A DNA stretch of 64,000 nucleotides from Vampirovibrionales bacterium. GTDB lineage: Bacteria; Cyanobacteriota; Vampirovibrionia; Vampirovibrionales; Vampirovibrionaceae. The DNA lies in NCBI GenBank assembly GCA_029262635.1, contig JAJCZA010000005.1, positions 124,001 to 188,000 of the forward strand, read 5' to 3'. Of the stretch, positions 34,686-44,278 are shown in pieces. The translations under genes and the position numbers were made by a program. Within the stretch, counting starts at the first letter, position 1. Every line of letters starts with the position of its first letter. The notes beneath the pieces are model-generated. The model was not told the origin of the DNA, did no database searches, and was given only the letters and a program-made list of their open reading frames with translations.

Positions 34686-35456
34686 CTACTCAGTGGGCAG
34701 GCTAAAGGCCCCTCCAAAATCAATATTAACCGAATCGCCCGGCTGAATAATCACAGAGTCGCCTCGCCCAATCAATGCTTTTACGCCTTTACCCGTCGTC
34801 ACAGCGGTGCCCGCAAAAGCACCGCCTAACATGGCCGCCGGAACGGTTAAAATCATACCGGCGCCACCAGCTACATCCTTACCGGTTTCAACTCCGGCAT
34901 GCCGAAACTTATTGAACGTAGACACACCACTTTCCAGCCCCTTATGAACTTTAAACCCAACACCTGGATCGGAATAAAGAGCATACTGTTCCGCTGTCTC
35001 CCCTTCGGAACGAACCCGCTTAACCTGTTCATTTCGTGCCGATAAATTTAAATCCAGCGGGAGCAATTCACCCGAGGGGAGGACCACATGGTCAAATGAT
35101 AACAGGATGGTTCCACCCTGGCTAAACAGTCGAGGTTTGGTAACCTTCTCAATGCGGCCCCGAACCATGGTTCCTCGGGGGAAAATAACACGAGGAATGA
35201 GAGCGGCTTGGGGTTGAGTGATAAAGTCTTTTTCAATAAAGGCGGAAAAGGATTCACCGGGTTCCGTAATTCGGGCGTCCATGGCCGTATTAAAAGTAAT
35301 ATTGAGCAACGTCCCCGCGGGTACTTTCTGAGACCCTGTATTCATTTTTAAAGACGTCGTCGGCTGAGCTTCCTGAGTCCACCCTGTGGGCCAGCCCATG
35401 ACCAAAATGAGTCCAAGCCAGATAACCCATACTCTCTTAAAGATATTACATTGCAT
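34686..35456 (-). CDS. Secreted protein, paralogue of the 138 glycine-zipper protein
   Basis: Product of 256 aa from the ATG at 35456 (AAGGA 9 nt upstream); the frame extends to 35495 without an SD. Signal peptide at 1-27 (WVIWLGLILVMGWPTGWTQ). The beta-rich region has PAGTLLNITFNTAMDARITEPGE-like wording, parallel to the 138 protein (PAGTYMTATV...PGDRF), and IPRVIFPRGTMVRGRIE parallels IPAGSQIEGQV. A Gly/Ala zipper (about 190-225) and a PGDSVNIDFGG end follow. It lacks the low-complexity tail. Function unknown; envelope location likely. It converges with dnaJ. Confidence 0.78.
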   Translation of the reverse strand: MQCNIFKRVWVIWLGLILVMGWPTGWTQEAQPTTSLKMNTGSQKVPAGTLLNITFNTAMDARITEPGESFSAFIEKDFITQPQAALIPRVIFPRGTMVRGRIEKVTKPRLFSQGGTILLSFDHVVLPSGELLPLDLNLSARNEQVKRVRSEGETAEQYALYSDPGVGFKVHKGLESGVSTFNKFRHAGVETGKDVAGGAGMILTVPAAMLGGAFAGTAVTTGKGVKALIGRGDSVIIQPGDSVNIDFGGAFSLPTE

Positions 35457-35554
35457 GACAGGATCCTTGTTCCAATTACAGATGATAAAAAACAAAAGAA
35501 ATCGAGCGGAACACCGCTCTTCTTAAAATTGTAGCGCATCTGAAGCAAAGAAAC

Positions 35555-37312
35555 TTAGGTTATCTTTGCTTCGTCCACGTCAGGCAACATAACCGCCTGA
35601 CGGTAATCACTGCACATGGCAATGTAATGTTTTCGGAATATTTCAATGGCTTGGGTCAGACTCTTTTCATCAGGGGGATCAGATATTTGTGTCGTGCTTT
35701 TCCAGCTGTATCGATCCAAAATAAGCTGACGTAAATCATCAACATCAGTTTGAGCCGGAGTATAACGGTGACTCTCATGGAACCGGGACAACCGCTCAAC
35801 GCCGGTCAGTTCCTGTATCCCTTTTAATATAGAGACAAAAACAGCTCGTTGCCAAGATAAGGCACTATTTCGAGAGGCTTTTGGCAAGTCATTAATATTA
35901 CTATCCAAAGACCCAATATAGGAACGAAGCCGGTCGACCAGCGCTTCACCTTCAGGACGAACTTCTAAAATTTTATGCGGGCTTAACAACAATGGATCTG
36001 AATTAATCAAAGCCAATGCCGAAATTCGGCCACTTCCGGTCACCTCATCATGATGGCTGAACAGGGATAGCCCTTGAACGGGCCATTGCTTAATCACATC
36101 ATGAGCGTCACATTGTCGGGATAATAGTATCTGGGTTAAGTCTTGCAACATGTCCTTATCTGGGTAATCCCCATCGATAATTTGTTGGTATAGCTCATCA
36201 GCTCCGCTCGTTGTCAGATTAAGTCCTGCCTGTCGACAAATTTCGTACCACGGCTTTTTCAAAATACCTAAAAGTCCGCTATCAAGGCGAGTTCTTTCGA
36301 TGGCCTTACAAAGCTCCCGATCAAACGATTGAGGGAAAGTGCCTTGAGAAGGAGCGGCTAATCGCTGTTGGTGACGATCCCATAAAGCCATTCGCATTTC
36401 TCTGGCCTTTTCCTCCTCGCTACTCTCATTCTCAAACTGTTGTGTAATCTGTAAAGCAATCTGATCAAAAATAAAACGCTCGGAAACAAAGCGGGAATCG
36501 TTATTAATCGAAAGGGCTTCAGCGACACCAATGGCAAAAGCATCGATACTCATATTGCCAAAACAAAGCACTCGGGTTAGGGGGTTCACGAAGTCAGCAT
36601 AGTTCAGTAGATGCCAGGCAATAGCACTAGCAAGAAGCGGATGAGTCGACAGATTATCAATGGACAAATCCACATCAAATTTAGGATCATGGATCCAGCC
36701 CACAAGAGCCGACTGTAAAATATCCACTCGAGTAGCGCTTTCCATAGCCGCCTTTACAACACATAAACGAGCAACTTGCGAGGAGTGGTGAGCCGCATCA
36801 GGATACCCCATGGAATAGAGGATTTTAATTGTATGAGCCACAAAAAGCTGAAAACACTCGGTTTCCGCATCACGAAAATCAAAGAAATTCCGAAAAAACA
36901 GAAGGGTATCGACATTCTGAACCGCCACCTCAAGTAAAAAGTCGTGAGCTTCCTTTTCGTAGGCGGAAGCCGGAAGATTTTTCCGCAACATAAAAGGCAG
37001 CCGTTTGCCCAAGGCATAATGATTCATCACCCGAGCCTTAGCCAATGCCAACTGGTAAACCATTCCTGAAAAACCCGCATCATCGCTCAGGCGTTGTTTA
37101 ATATCTGACTCCTTCAGGCCATCCCCATGAAGATCAATTGCAAACTGGAAAAGGTTTAAAAAATTCTGAGCCAAATCGGATGAAGTGAAAAAATCGGGCG
37201 CATAAAAGTCATCTTCCGGCTGGGCGCCGTGAAGCCCCTGAGCTAAGTAACGTAGCTCGTCACGTTTCGGAGCATATGATTCGTTAAACGTTGAACTCGC
37301 CATCCGTTCCAT
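35555..37312 (-). CDS. Large helical protein with degenerate HD-like domain
   Basis: Product of 585 aa, with no signal peptide or TM helix. Residues 170-235 (PDAAHHSSQVARL, then LVGWIHDPKF with H208-D209, then H224 in THPLLASAIAWHLL) follow the H...HD...H spacing of metal-dependent HD phosphohydrolases or HDOD-like domains, though motifs are only partly conserved. The C-terminal 300 residues are helical and unfamiliar. The ATG at 37303 is an alternative start. It is a single-gene unit between two conserved operons. Signalling-type function is a guess. Confidence 0.7.
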   Translation of the reverse strand: MERMASSTFNESYAPKRDELRYLAQGLHGAQPEDDFYAPDFFTSSDLAQNFLNLFQFAIDLHGDGLKESDIKQRLSDDAGFSGMVYQLALAKARVMNHYALGKRLPFMLRKNLPASAYEKEAHDFLLEVAVQNVDTLLFFRNFFDFRDAETECFQLFVAHTIKILYSMGYPDAAHHSSQVARLCVVKAAMESATRVDILQSALVGWIHDPKFDVDLSIDNLSTHPLLASAIAWHLLNYADFVNPLTRVLCFGNMSIDAFAIGVAEALSINNDSRFVSERFIFDQIALQITQQFENESSEEEKAREMRMALWDRHQQRLAAPSQGTFPQSFDRELCKAIERTRLDSGLLGILKKPWYEICRQAGLNLTTSGADELYQQIIDGDYPDKDMLQDLTQILLSRQCDAHDVIKQWPVQGLSLFSHHDEVTGSGRISALALINSDPLLLSPHKILEVRPEGEALVDRLRSYIGSLDSNINDLPKASRNSALSWQRAVFVSILKGIQELTGVERLSRFHESHRYTPAQTDVDDLRQLILDRYSWKSTTQISDPPDEKSLTQAIEIFRKHYIAMCSDYRQAVMLPDVDEAKIT

Positions 37313-37528
37313 TCTACTAATCTACTAATTAGGTTAATTACTAAAAAATGACCTGATTATTTTCATCTCTACCTTACCATTATACTGTGATTGCGTACAC
37401 AATTCACCGCACTAACAGAGGACCTTTTCATCTATTTAATGGAAGTCCTTGGGGAATACGGAAAAAGATCAGATATTCCTCTATGCCCAACCATTGGGTT
37501 TGGAAAACTTCAAAAACCCTTCAAAGTG

Positions 37529-37556
37529 TTGACGAGGCAACTTGATGTGGCACAAT
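37529..37556 (+). promoter_or_regulatory. Promoter of atpD-atpC
   Basis: TTGACG (37529-37534), 16-bp spacer, CACAAT (37551-37556), about 65 bp before atpD. The rest of the 37313-37620 gap holds only a doubtful TTG-initiated frame. Confidence 0.5.
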
Positions 37557-37569
37557 CAATTCATATTAA

Positions 37570-39060
<1,491 letters not shown>

Positions 39061-39066
39061 GTCTCT

Positions 39067-39468
39067 ATGCGCCTTAAAATCCTGACTCCAGAGCGTACAA
39101 TTCTTGACGAAGAGAATGTGGATGAGGTGTTTGCCCGATCCACGGAAGGGGAGTTTGGCGTTCTACCTCAACACTTGCCCTTAGTTGCCCCATTGGCTAT
39201 TTCCTTACTGCGCTATACTAAAAACGGTAAGAAGGACGTCGCTGTCGTGATGGGCGGCATGTTCAGTACGGACGGTCAGTCGGTGACTGTTCTGACGGAT
39301 GCGGGCGAATTGTCTTCTGAAATTGATAAAACACGAGCAAACCATGCCATCGAACGAGCCACAGCCCGCCTACGAGAGAAAACCTCGGACACCGACCTCG
39401 ATTCTGAACGAGCCCAACGCTCCTTAGATAGAGCCCAAATCCGTCTTAAGGCGATGGTTAGTTCTTAA
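39067..39468 (+). CDS. atpC: ATP synthase F1 subunit epsilon
   Basis: Product of 133 aa. The N-terminal beta sandwich (MRLKILTPERTILDEENVDEV, STEGEFGVLPQHLPLV) is followed by a two-helix hairpin (ERATARLREK) that inhibits ATP hydrolysis. It starts 6 bp after atpD, with AAGGAG overlapping the atpD stop. Its stop overlaps that of the minus-strand gene at 39465 by 4 bp. Confidence 0.96.
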   Translation: MRLKILTPERTILDEENVDEVFARSTEGEFGVLPQHLPLVAPLAISLLRYTKNGKKDVAVVMGGMFSTDGQSVTVLTDAGELSSEIDKTRANHAIERATARLREKTSDTDLDSERAQRSLDRAQIRLKAMVSS

Positions 39469-39809
39469 TCTTTTAACCTGTTAGGGTTTAAATCAAGCTC
39501 TTTAATTGAACCTTGATGGCCTTCAATAAAGCTTGGCTCAAGATTATTTACAACACCGACAATAACTTTATTATAAGAATCTTGTTGCGTAAAAACATCA
39601 AGAGGACTTTCCTTAAGTGCTCTTTTTAATGCTTCGTAGTCCTTAGCTTCGTCACCCGTAACGAGGTAAGGAACCGAATTCGCTTCAATTAAAAAAGCAC
39701 CTTCTCGAAAGCTGACTGCTTTTTCCATAAACCGTTGGGTATTCTCTGGCTTAAGTCCCTTTATTTTATAAATATGCCCAAATTTAACCGAGGATAATGG
39801 ATTCATCAT
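39465..39809 (-). CDS. Orphan protein with VKFGH motif
   Basis: Product of 114 aa, ATG at 39809 with GGAG 10 nt upstream; a second ATG follows at once. The N-terminus MMNPLSSVKFGH carries the recurrent orphan-protein motif (8-12). The body is alpha/beta, with no Cys, signal peptide or TM segment. It has its own promoter at 39846-39874 and converges on atpC with a 4-bp overlap of stop codons. No known family. Confidence 0.68.
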   Translation of the reverse strand: MMNPLSSVKFGHIYKIKGLKPENTQRFMEKAVSFREGAFLIEANSVPYLVTGDEAKDYEALKRALKESPLDVFTQQDSYNKVIVGVVNNLEPSFIEGHQGSIKELDLNPNRLKD

Positions 39810-39845
39810 AATTCATAAACTCCTACTTTCCAAAATACCCCTACA

Positions 39846-39874
39846 AATATAACACACGCCATAAAACTCCTCAA
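39846..39874 (-). promoter_or_regulatory. Promoter of the 39465 orphan gene
   Basis: TTGAGG (39874-39869), 17-bp spacer ending in TGT, TATATT (39851-39846). The TG makes it an extended -10. Confidence 0.55.
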
Positions 39875-39930
39875 GATAAAAATGACCTCGTCTAAATAGG
39901 TTAATCGCCCTTAAACTATTCGTACGCCCC

Positions 39931-39956
39931 TTAAATAAAGCCAGCTTGCTGGCCCT
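39931..39956 (-). terminator. Terminator of lysC
   Basis: GCCAGC-AA-GCTGGC stem followed on the minus strand by TTTATTT. A near-identical stem sits upstream of lysC at 41258-41276. Confidence 0.75.
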
Positions 39957-39963
39957 GGTTGGT

Positions 39964-41223
39964 TTAGTAGCCTAATTTTTCGTTCACTAGCGTTTCGGCG
40001 GGCTCTTTGGCGTAGGGGAAAAATTGGTCGTGGATCACTTGAACGGCAGTTTTGGCTTGTTCTTGCGCCACAAGACAACTGATTTTAATCTCACTGGTGG
40101 AAATCATCTTGATATTAATTCGAGCCTTAGCCAGCGCCCGGAACATATCCGCCGCAATACCGGGCCGATCAATCATACCGGCGCCGACAATACTGATTTT
40201 TGAAATGGCTTCGTCCTTTGAAATGGCCTTGGCGCCAATGTGCGCCTTTACTTTTTCCAGCACTCGAATCGCATCGGCCAGATCCGTCCCACTCACGGTA
40301 AAGGCAATGTCATTGGTATTCTCTGTATTCAGAGACTGAATAATCATGTCCACGCTGATGTTCTCTTCGGCGAGACTACCAAACACTTCTGCCGCGATGC
40401 CTGGCTGATCCGGCACGCCGGTTAATGCGAGTCGGGCTTGGTTATCATCACAGGCAATACCTGCGACACTGCGATCCAGTTCCATGATACTTGCTCCTAA
40501 AACCCGTGTTCCCGGGTCATCTAAATCAAACGTACTTCGCACACATACCATCACGTCGGCCTGACGGGCGGTTTCCACCGCTCGGGGATGAAGAACATTG
40601 GCACCCACTCGGGCCAGTTCCATCATTTCGATATAGGCCATTTTATCCTGTTTCACCGCTTCCGGCACAATACGAGGGTCCGTGGAAAACACCCCACGAA
40701 CATCCGTAAAGATATCACAGCGCTCCGCACCCAACGCTCCGGCCAAAGCGACAGCCGATGTATCGGATCCGCCTCGACCCAAGGTGGTAATATTGCCTTG
40801 GCTATCGATGCCTTGAAAACCGGTGACAATCACAATGGTTCCTTTTTCAAGGTGCTTGTTAATCTTATCGGTTTTAATTTCCAAAATCCGAGCTCGGTTA
40901 AACAAATCTTCGGTGACGATCCCCGCTTGCTCCCCATTCAGGCCAATAGCATCGTAGCCCATGCTATTCAGAGCCATGGCCAGTAATGCGGTCGTGACTT
41001 TTTCGCCTGTTGCCAGCAGAGCATCATATTCTCGCCCGGTAGGACTCTCACACAATTGGCTTGCCAGCATCACTAGATGATCTGTGGACTTACCCATGGC
41101 CGAAACCACCGTAACAACTTTATTTCCCTTATCGTAAGCATCTGCGATAATTCGAGCGACATGGCGAATTTTTTCCACATCCCCAACCGAGGTACCACCA
41201 AATTTTTGAACAACCAAGGCCAT
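39964..41223 (-). CDS. lysC: Aspartate kinase
   Basis: Product of 419 aa, which phosphorylates aspartate, the entry to Lys, Thr, Met and diaminopimelate synthesis. The KFGGTSVG start, GRGGSDTSAVALAGALGAERCDIFTDVRGVF region and two C-terminal ACT domains (allosteric; SVDMIIQS and INIKMISTSEIKISCLV) are typical. Start at 41223 because AAAGG is about 7 nt upstream; five residues of extension are discarded. It is a single gene with its own terminator. Confidence 0.97.
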   Translation of the reverse strand: MALVVQKFGGTSVGDVEKIRHVARIIADAYDKGNKVVTVVSAMGKSTDHLVMLASQLCESPTGREYDALLATGEKVTTALLAMALNSMGYDAIGLNGEQAGIVTEDLFNRARILEIKTDKINKHLEKGTIVIVTGFQGIDSQGNITTLGRGGSDTSAVALAGALGAERCDIFTDVRGVFSTDPRIVPEAVKQDKMAYIEMMELARVGANVLHPRAVETARQADVMVCVRSTFDLDDPGTRVLGASIMELDRSVAGIACDDNQARLALTGVPDQPGIAAEVFGSLAEENISVDMIIQSLNTENTNDIAFTVSGTDLADAIRVLEKVKAHIGAKAISKDEAISKISIVGAGMIDRPGIAADMFRALAKARINIKMISTSEIKISCLVAQEQAKTAVQVIHDQFFPYAKEPAETLVNEKLGY

Positions 41224-41257
41224 CGAGAAACCTTTCACCGGCGAAGTATTTTTATTG

Positions 41258-41276
41258 AAGCCAGCTTGGCTGGCTT
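41258..41276. repeat. Hairpin upstream of lysC, matching its terminator
   Basis: AAGCCAGC-TTG-GCTGGCTT, an 8-bp stem 35 bp before lysC. Its core equals the terminator stem at 39940-39953. It may be a transcription attenuator in the lysC leader or a dispersed palindrome. Confidence 0.5.
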
Positions 41277-41329
41277 TCAGGGCTTCTATGTTACCCTTTC
41301 CGGTGTGCCTGTGTCAAAATATACCCCAT

Positions 41330-41878
41330 ATGAGCTATCACGTTGAACAACACGGAAAACAACTGCTAATCACCCAGTCTCATGAGCTCACCGCCATGAT
41401 GATGCTGGTTTTTGGCTTGGCTACGGGATTTGGAAGCTTTCTGTTTCGAAGTCAAATTTTGCTCCAGACCCATGGGACACATGAACACAACCTCTTGCTC
41501 TGGCTCCTGACAGCCCTTCTGATTCTAGCCGGGCTCCTGACCTTAGGCGGTAGCATCACCTTTTTTCTGAAATCTCATACCACCATTGATTACACGACGG
41601 ATACCGTGACTCAAACGTTTCTCCAAACCCAAACCATTCCATTTAAGGCCATCGAAGAACTCACGGTGAGAAAACACCCTCGCCCCACTTCAAACCATCT
41701 GGATAAAACCTTGGGTGAGAGTATCCCTTATTATTGGACCCTTTCTCTAAAAATCGAGAACCTTAAAACCGATCTCATGCTTCTGGAAGTCTACAGCGAA
41801 CTCGACATGCGTCGCTTCCTCGCCGAAATCACCAAAGAAGCCGACTGGCCTGTTGTTCATATGGAAAGCGACGAGTAA
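41330..41878 (+). CDS. Hypothetical two-TM membrane protein
   Basis: Product of 182 aa if started at the ATG at 41330; the frame is open from 41255 but that part covers the hairpin and lacks an SD. Two TM helices (about 20-36 and 52-75) sit after a short N-terminal tail, then a 100-residue soluble domain with beta-type signature (TTDTVTQTFLQTQTIPFKAIEELTV), reminiscent of PH-like YdbS/DUF domains. Function unknown. It faces the YciI gene. Confidence 0.6.
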   Translation: MSYHVEQHGKQLLITQSHELTAMMMLVFGLATGFGSFLFRSQILLQTHGTHEHNLLLWLLTALLILAGLLTLGGSITFFLKSHTTIDYTTDTVTQTFLQTQTIPFKAIEELTVRKHPRPTSNHLDKTLGESIPYYWTLSLKIENLKTDLMLLEVYSELDMRRFLAEITKEADWPVVHMESDE

Positions 41879-41931
41879 GCAGGTGGAACTCGCCACTTTT
41901 AAAACACTCCTTAACCTTGCCAGCCTCTGAA

Positions 41932-42222
41932 CTATTTTATAAATGACGGCCCAATTTGACAGGGTAAAATCGTAATGTCCTGCCAGACTTTAGCCGTGAC
42001 ATAAGGCTCGGATTTCAACCAGTTGTCTAAATCTTCAGAAGAAGGGAAATCTACGATCATAACCGACCCGTTCATCTCTTTACTCTCATTCAGAGTTGCG
42101 GCACCCATAATCATATGACGCCTATTTTCTTCAATGTTTTGAATGTGCTCTTCTCTGACATGGAGTCGTCTTTGAAGCACTTCTGTGTCAGACCCGTCCT
42201 TAGCGATAATTACAAACTGCAT
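41932..42222 (-). CDS. YciI-family (YCII domain) protein
   Basis: Product of 96 aa, dimeric alpha+beta barrel family. Motifs: FVIIAKDG, then R..H, then MIMGAATL and GSVMIVDFPSSEDLDNWLKSEPYV, where the middle of the family is well kept. GGAG lies 5-6 nt before the ATG. YciI proteins include chlorinated-compound dehydrochlorinases and many of unknown activity. A conserved His-Asp dyad is not obvious, so activity is uncertain. Confidence 0.88.
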   Translation of the reverse strand: MQFVIIAKDGSDTEVLQRRLHVREEHIQNIEENRRHMIMGAATLNESKEMNGSVMIVDFPSSEDLDNWLKSEPYVTAKVWQDITILPCQIGPSFIK

Positions 42223-42313
42223 TTCTACTCCTCGGTGTTCAGTGACTACCTATTATTAAATCGTAAATCTTTAAATTAACGAAACAGCTTTAATCGAATT
42301 TAAAAGCCCTTTC

Positions 42314-43117
42314 CTAGTCTTTAACACACTGCCAGAAGGTTTTAATAGGCTTGTTCTCAGAAACGCTTTGAGCCGGTACTTCTTCTTGGATGAATAGCTC
42401 AGCGAGGTGGAGAGGCTCTTTCTCGATTATTTTGAACCCACATTGCGTTAAGTGTTTCTCCAGAACAGATTCCGGGTGATAGCACTGAATAACCTTATCC
42501 TCATTGACCGTGAATCCGTTTTCGGTATGTTCTTCAGCGGTAATATGGACTTCAGCTCGCCCAGTCTCCAGATTATAAATAGATTGAAACGATAGACGAA
42601 AATTAGGGCCTTCGTCCATGTCGCTTCCTTGCCAGAATTGTTTGTAGTTTGCTTCGGTATTAACATCAAACAGGAGCAGTCCACCGGGCAGTAAGGCGTT
42701 ATGCATGGCCCGAAACGTTTTTTCTAAGTCATCGATCGAAAGGAGGTGGTTCAGGCTATCGGTATAGCAGAGAATGGCCGAAACCGGTGTATCAAGATGA
42801 AACGTTCGCATGTCACCCTCTCGCCATTGAATATTTTTAAGCGTTTCCGGCGTTTTTTTACGGGCCTGCTCAAGCATCTCAATGGAAGCATCAATCCCAA
42901 TCATATCCCAACCTTGTTGAGCCAGTTCAATAGCGATGGTTCCTGTGCCACAAGCCAGATCCAGAACAGAAGCCGAAGGCTGGAGTCCTTGTTTTTCAAG
43001 CCGAAAACGGGTTTTCTCGGCAAGAATTTCTGAAAAATCCATGGCACCAGGCCAATCATAGAGGTGAGCAAGAGCATGATACATGATTGGAGAAGCTTTC
43101 TGTTGCTGTGAGTCCAT
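42314..43117 (-). CDS. SAM-dependent methyltransferase (class I, small-molecule type)
   Basis: Product of 267 aa. SAM motif I is VLDLACGTGTIAIEL; the later IGIDAS, REGDMRTF and LLPGGLLLFDVNT follow the usual order. Length and the YDSLNHL-like substrate stretch (CYTDSLNHLL) fit the small-molecule methyltransferase group with MeTrfac-type additional domain. It is driven by a strong promoter in the gap to the divergent ABC ATPase. Substrate unknown. Confidence 0.9.
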   Translation of the reverse strand: MDSQQQKASPIMYHALAHLYDWPGAMDFSEILAEKTRFRLEKQGLQPSASVLDLACGTGTIAIELAQQGWDMIGIDASIEMLEQARKKTPETLKNIQWREGDMRTFHLDTPVSAILCYTDSLNHLLSIDDLEKTFRAMHNALLPGGLLLFDVNTEANYKQFWQGSDMDEGPNFRLSFQSIYNLETGRAEVHITAEEHTENGFTVNEDKVIQCYHPESVLEKHLTQCGFKIIEKEPLHLAELFIQEEVPAQSVSENKPIKTFWQCVKD

Positions 43118-43137
43118 TTTTATAGTCCTAGCGATTC

Positions 43138-43167
43138 ATCATAACGACTAAAATCATGGTTTGTCAA
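43138..43167 (-). promoter_or_regulatory. Promoter of the methyltransferase gene
   Basis: TTGACA (43167-43162), 18-bp spacer, TATGAT (43143-43138), about 20 bp before the ATG. Confidence 0.65.
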
Positions 43168-43195
43168 AAATAAGAAATCCGGTGATAATAAGGCC

Positions 43196-44251
43196 ATGGC
43201 ACAAGTCATTTTAGAGCACGTTTCCAAATCGTTTGGTGAAACATCGGTGATTCAAGATCTATCACTGACGGTGAAAGACCATGAGTTTGTGGTGCTTGTC
43301 GGCCCCAGTGGGTGCGGAAAGTCAACAGTGCTTCGAATGATAGCGGGTCTGGAAGCCTTAAGCGATGGCGATATTCAAATAGGTGACCGGGTGGTAAACG
43401 ATGTCGCACCCAAAGATCGGGACATTGCCATGGTGTTTCAGAACTACGCTCTGTATCCGCACATGAGCGTTTTTGACAACATGGCCTTTGGCCTGAAGAT
43501 GCGTAAAATACCCAAAAAGGAGATTCAAAAACGGGTTGAGGCGGCGGCGAAAATTCTGGATTTAGAGCATTTATTACACCGAAAACCGAAACAACTTTCG
43601 GGCGGCCAGCGCCAACGGGTTGCTTTGGGGCGGGCCATTGTCCGGGATCCTCAGGTTTTCCTTATGGATGAACCTTTGTCTAATTTAGACGCCAAACTAC
43701 GGGTTTCCATGCGCCGAGAAATTGCCCAACTCCATCAACGATTGAACGCAACCACGGTTTACGTCACCCATGACCAAGTGGAAGCCATGACCATGGGAGA
43801 TCGGATTGTCATTTTGCATCAAGGAGTGATCCAGCAAATGGATACGCCGACAAAAGTTTATGAACAACCGGCCAACCTTTTTGTCGCTGGATTCATTGGG
43901 CAAATGAACCTGATCAAGGGAACGCTTCAAAATGAACGATTTGTGTTTGAAGACGGCACGTTTGTGTTACCGGAGACCTTGAGACGAGAGGCTGAAAACA
44001 GGCCCGTAGTACTCGGCATTCGTCCTGAACATTTCACACTGCCGGACGAAAATCAGGCATCTATCAATATCATGCCAGAGCAAATTGAGATTCTGGGGAG
44101 CGAAAAGCTGGCCCATTTCCAATTAGCCGGGGCGCCACTGACAGCTCGTTTATCCCCAGACGTAGATATCCATGTGGGGCAAAAGATAACCCTCGGGGTG
44201 GCGTTAACCCATGCCTCGTTATTCGATGCTCAAACCGAAAAGCGACTTTGA
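43196..44251 (+). CDS. Sugar-type ABC transporter ATPase (MalK/UgpC/MsmK-like)
   Basis: Product of 351 aa. Walker A GPSGCGKST, signature LSGGQRQR, Walker B VFLMDEPLSNLDAKLR and switch VTHDQ are intact; the C-terminal TOBE/OB domain (about 240-345, GIRPEHF) marks the carbohydrate-import subfamily. No permease or binding-protein gene is nearby, so it may serve several importers, as MsmK does. Confidence 0.93.
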   Translation: MAQVILEHVSKSFGETSVIQDLSLTVKDHEFVVLVGPSGCGKSTVLRMIAGLEALSDGDIQIGDRVVNDVAPKDRDIAMVFQNYALYPHMSVFDNMAFGLKMRKIPKKEIQKRVEAAAKILDLEHLLHRKPKQLSGGQRQRVALGRAIVRDPQVFLMDEPLSNLDAKLRVSMRREIAQLHQRLNATTVYVTHDQVEAMTMGDRIVILHQGVIQQMDTPTKVYEQPANLFVAGFIGQMNLIKGTLQNERFVFEDGTFVLPETLRREAENRPVVLGIRPEHFTLPDENQASINIMPEQIEILGSEKLAHFQLAGAPLTARLSPDVDIHVGQKITLGVALTHASLFDAQTEKRL

Positions 44252-44278
44252 TTTAATCCCTAAAGCTGATTCCATCGA

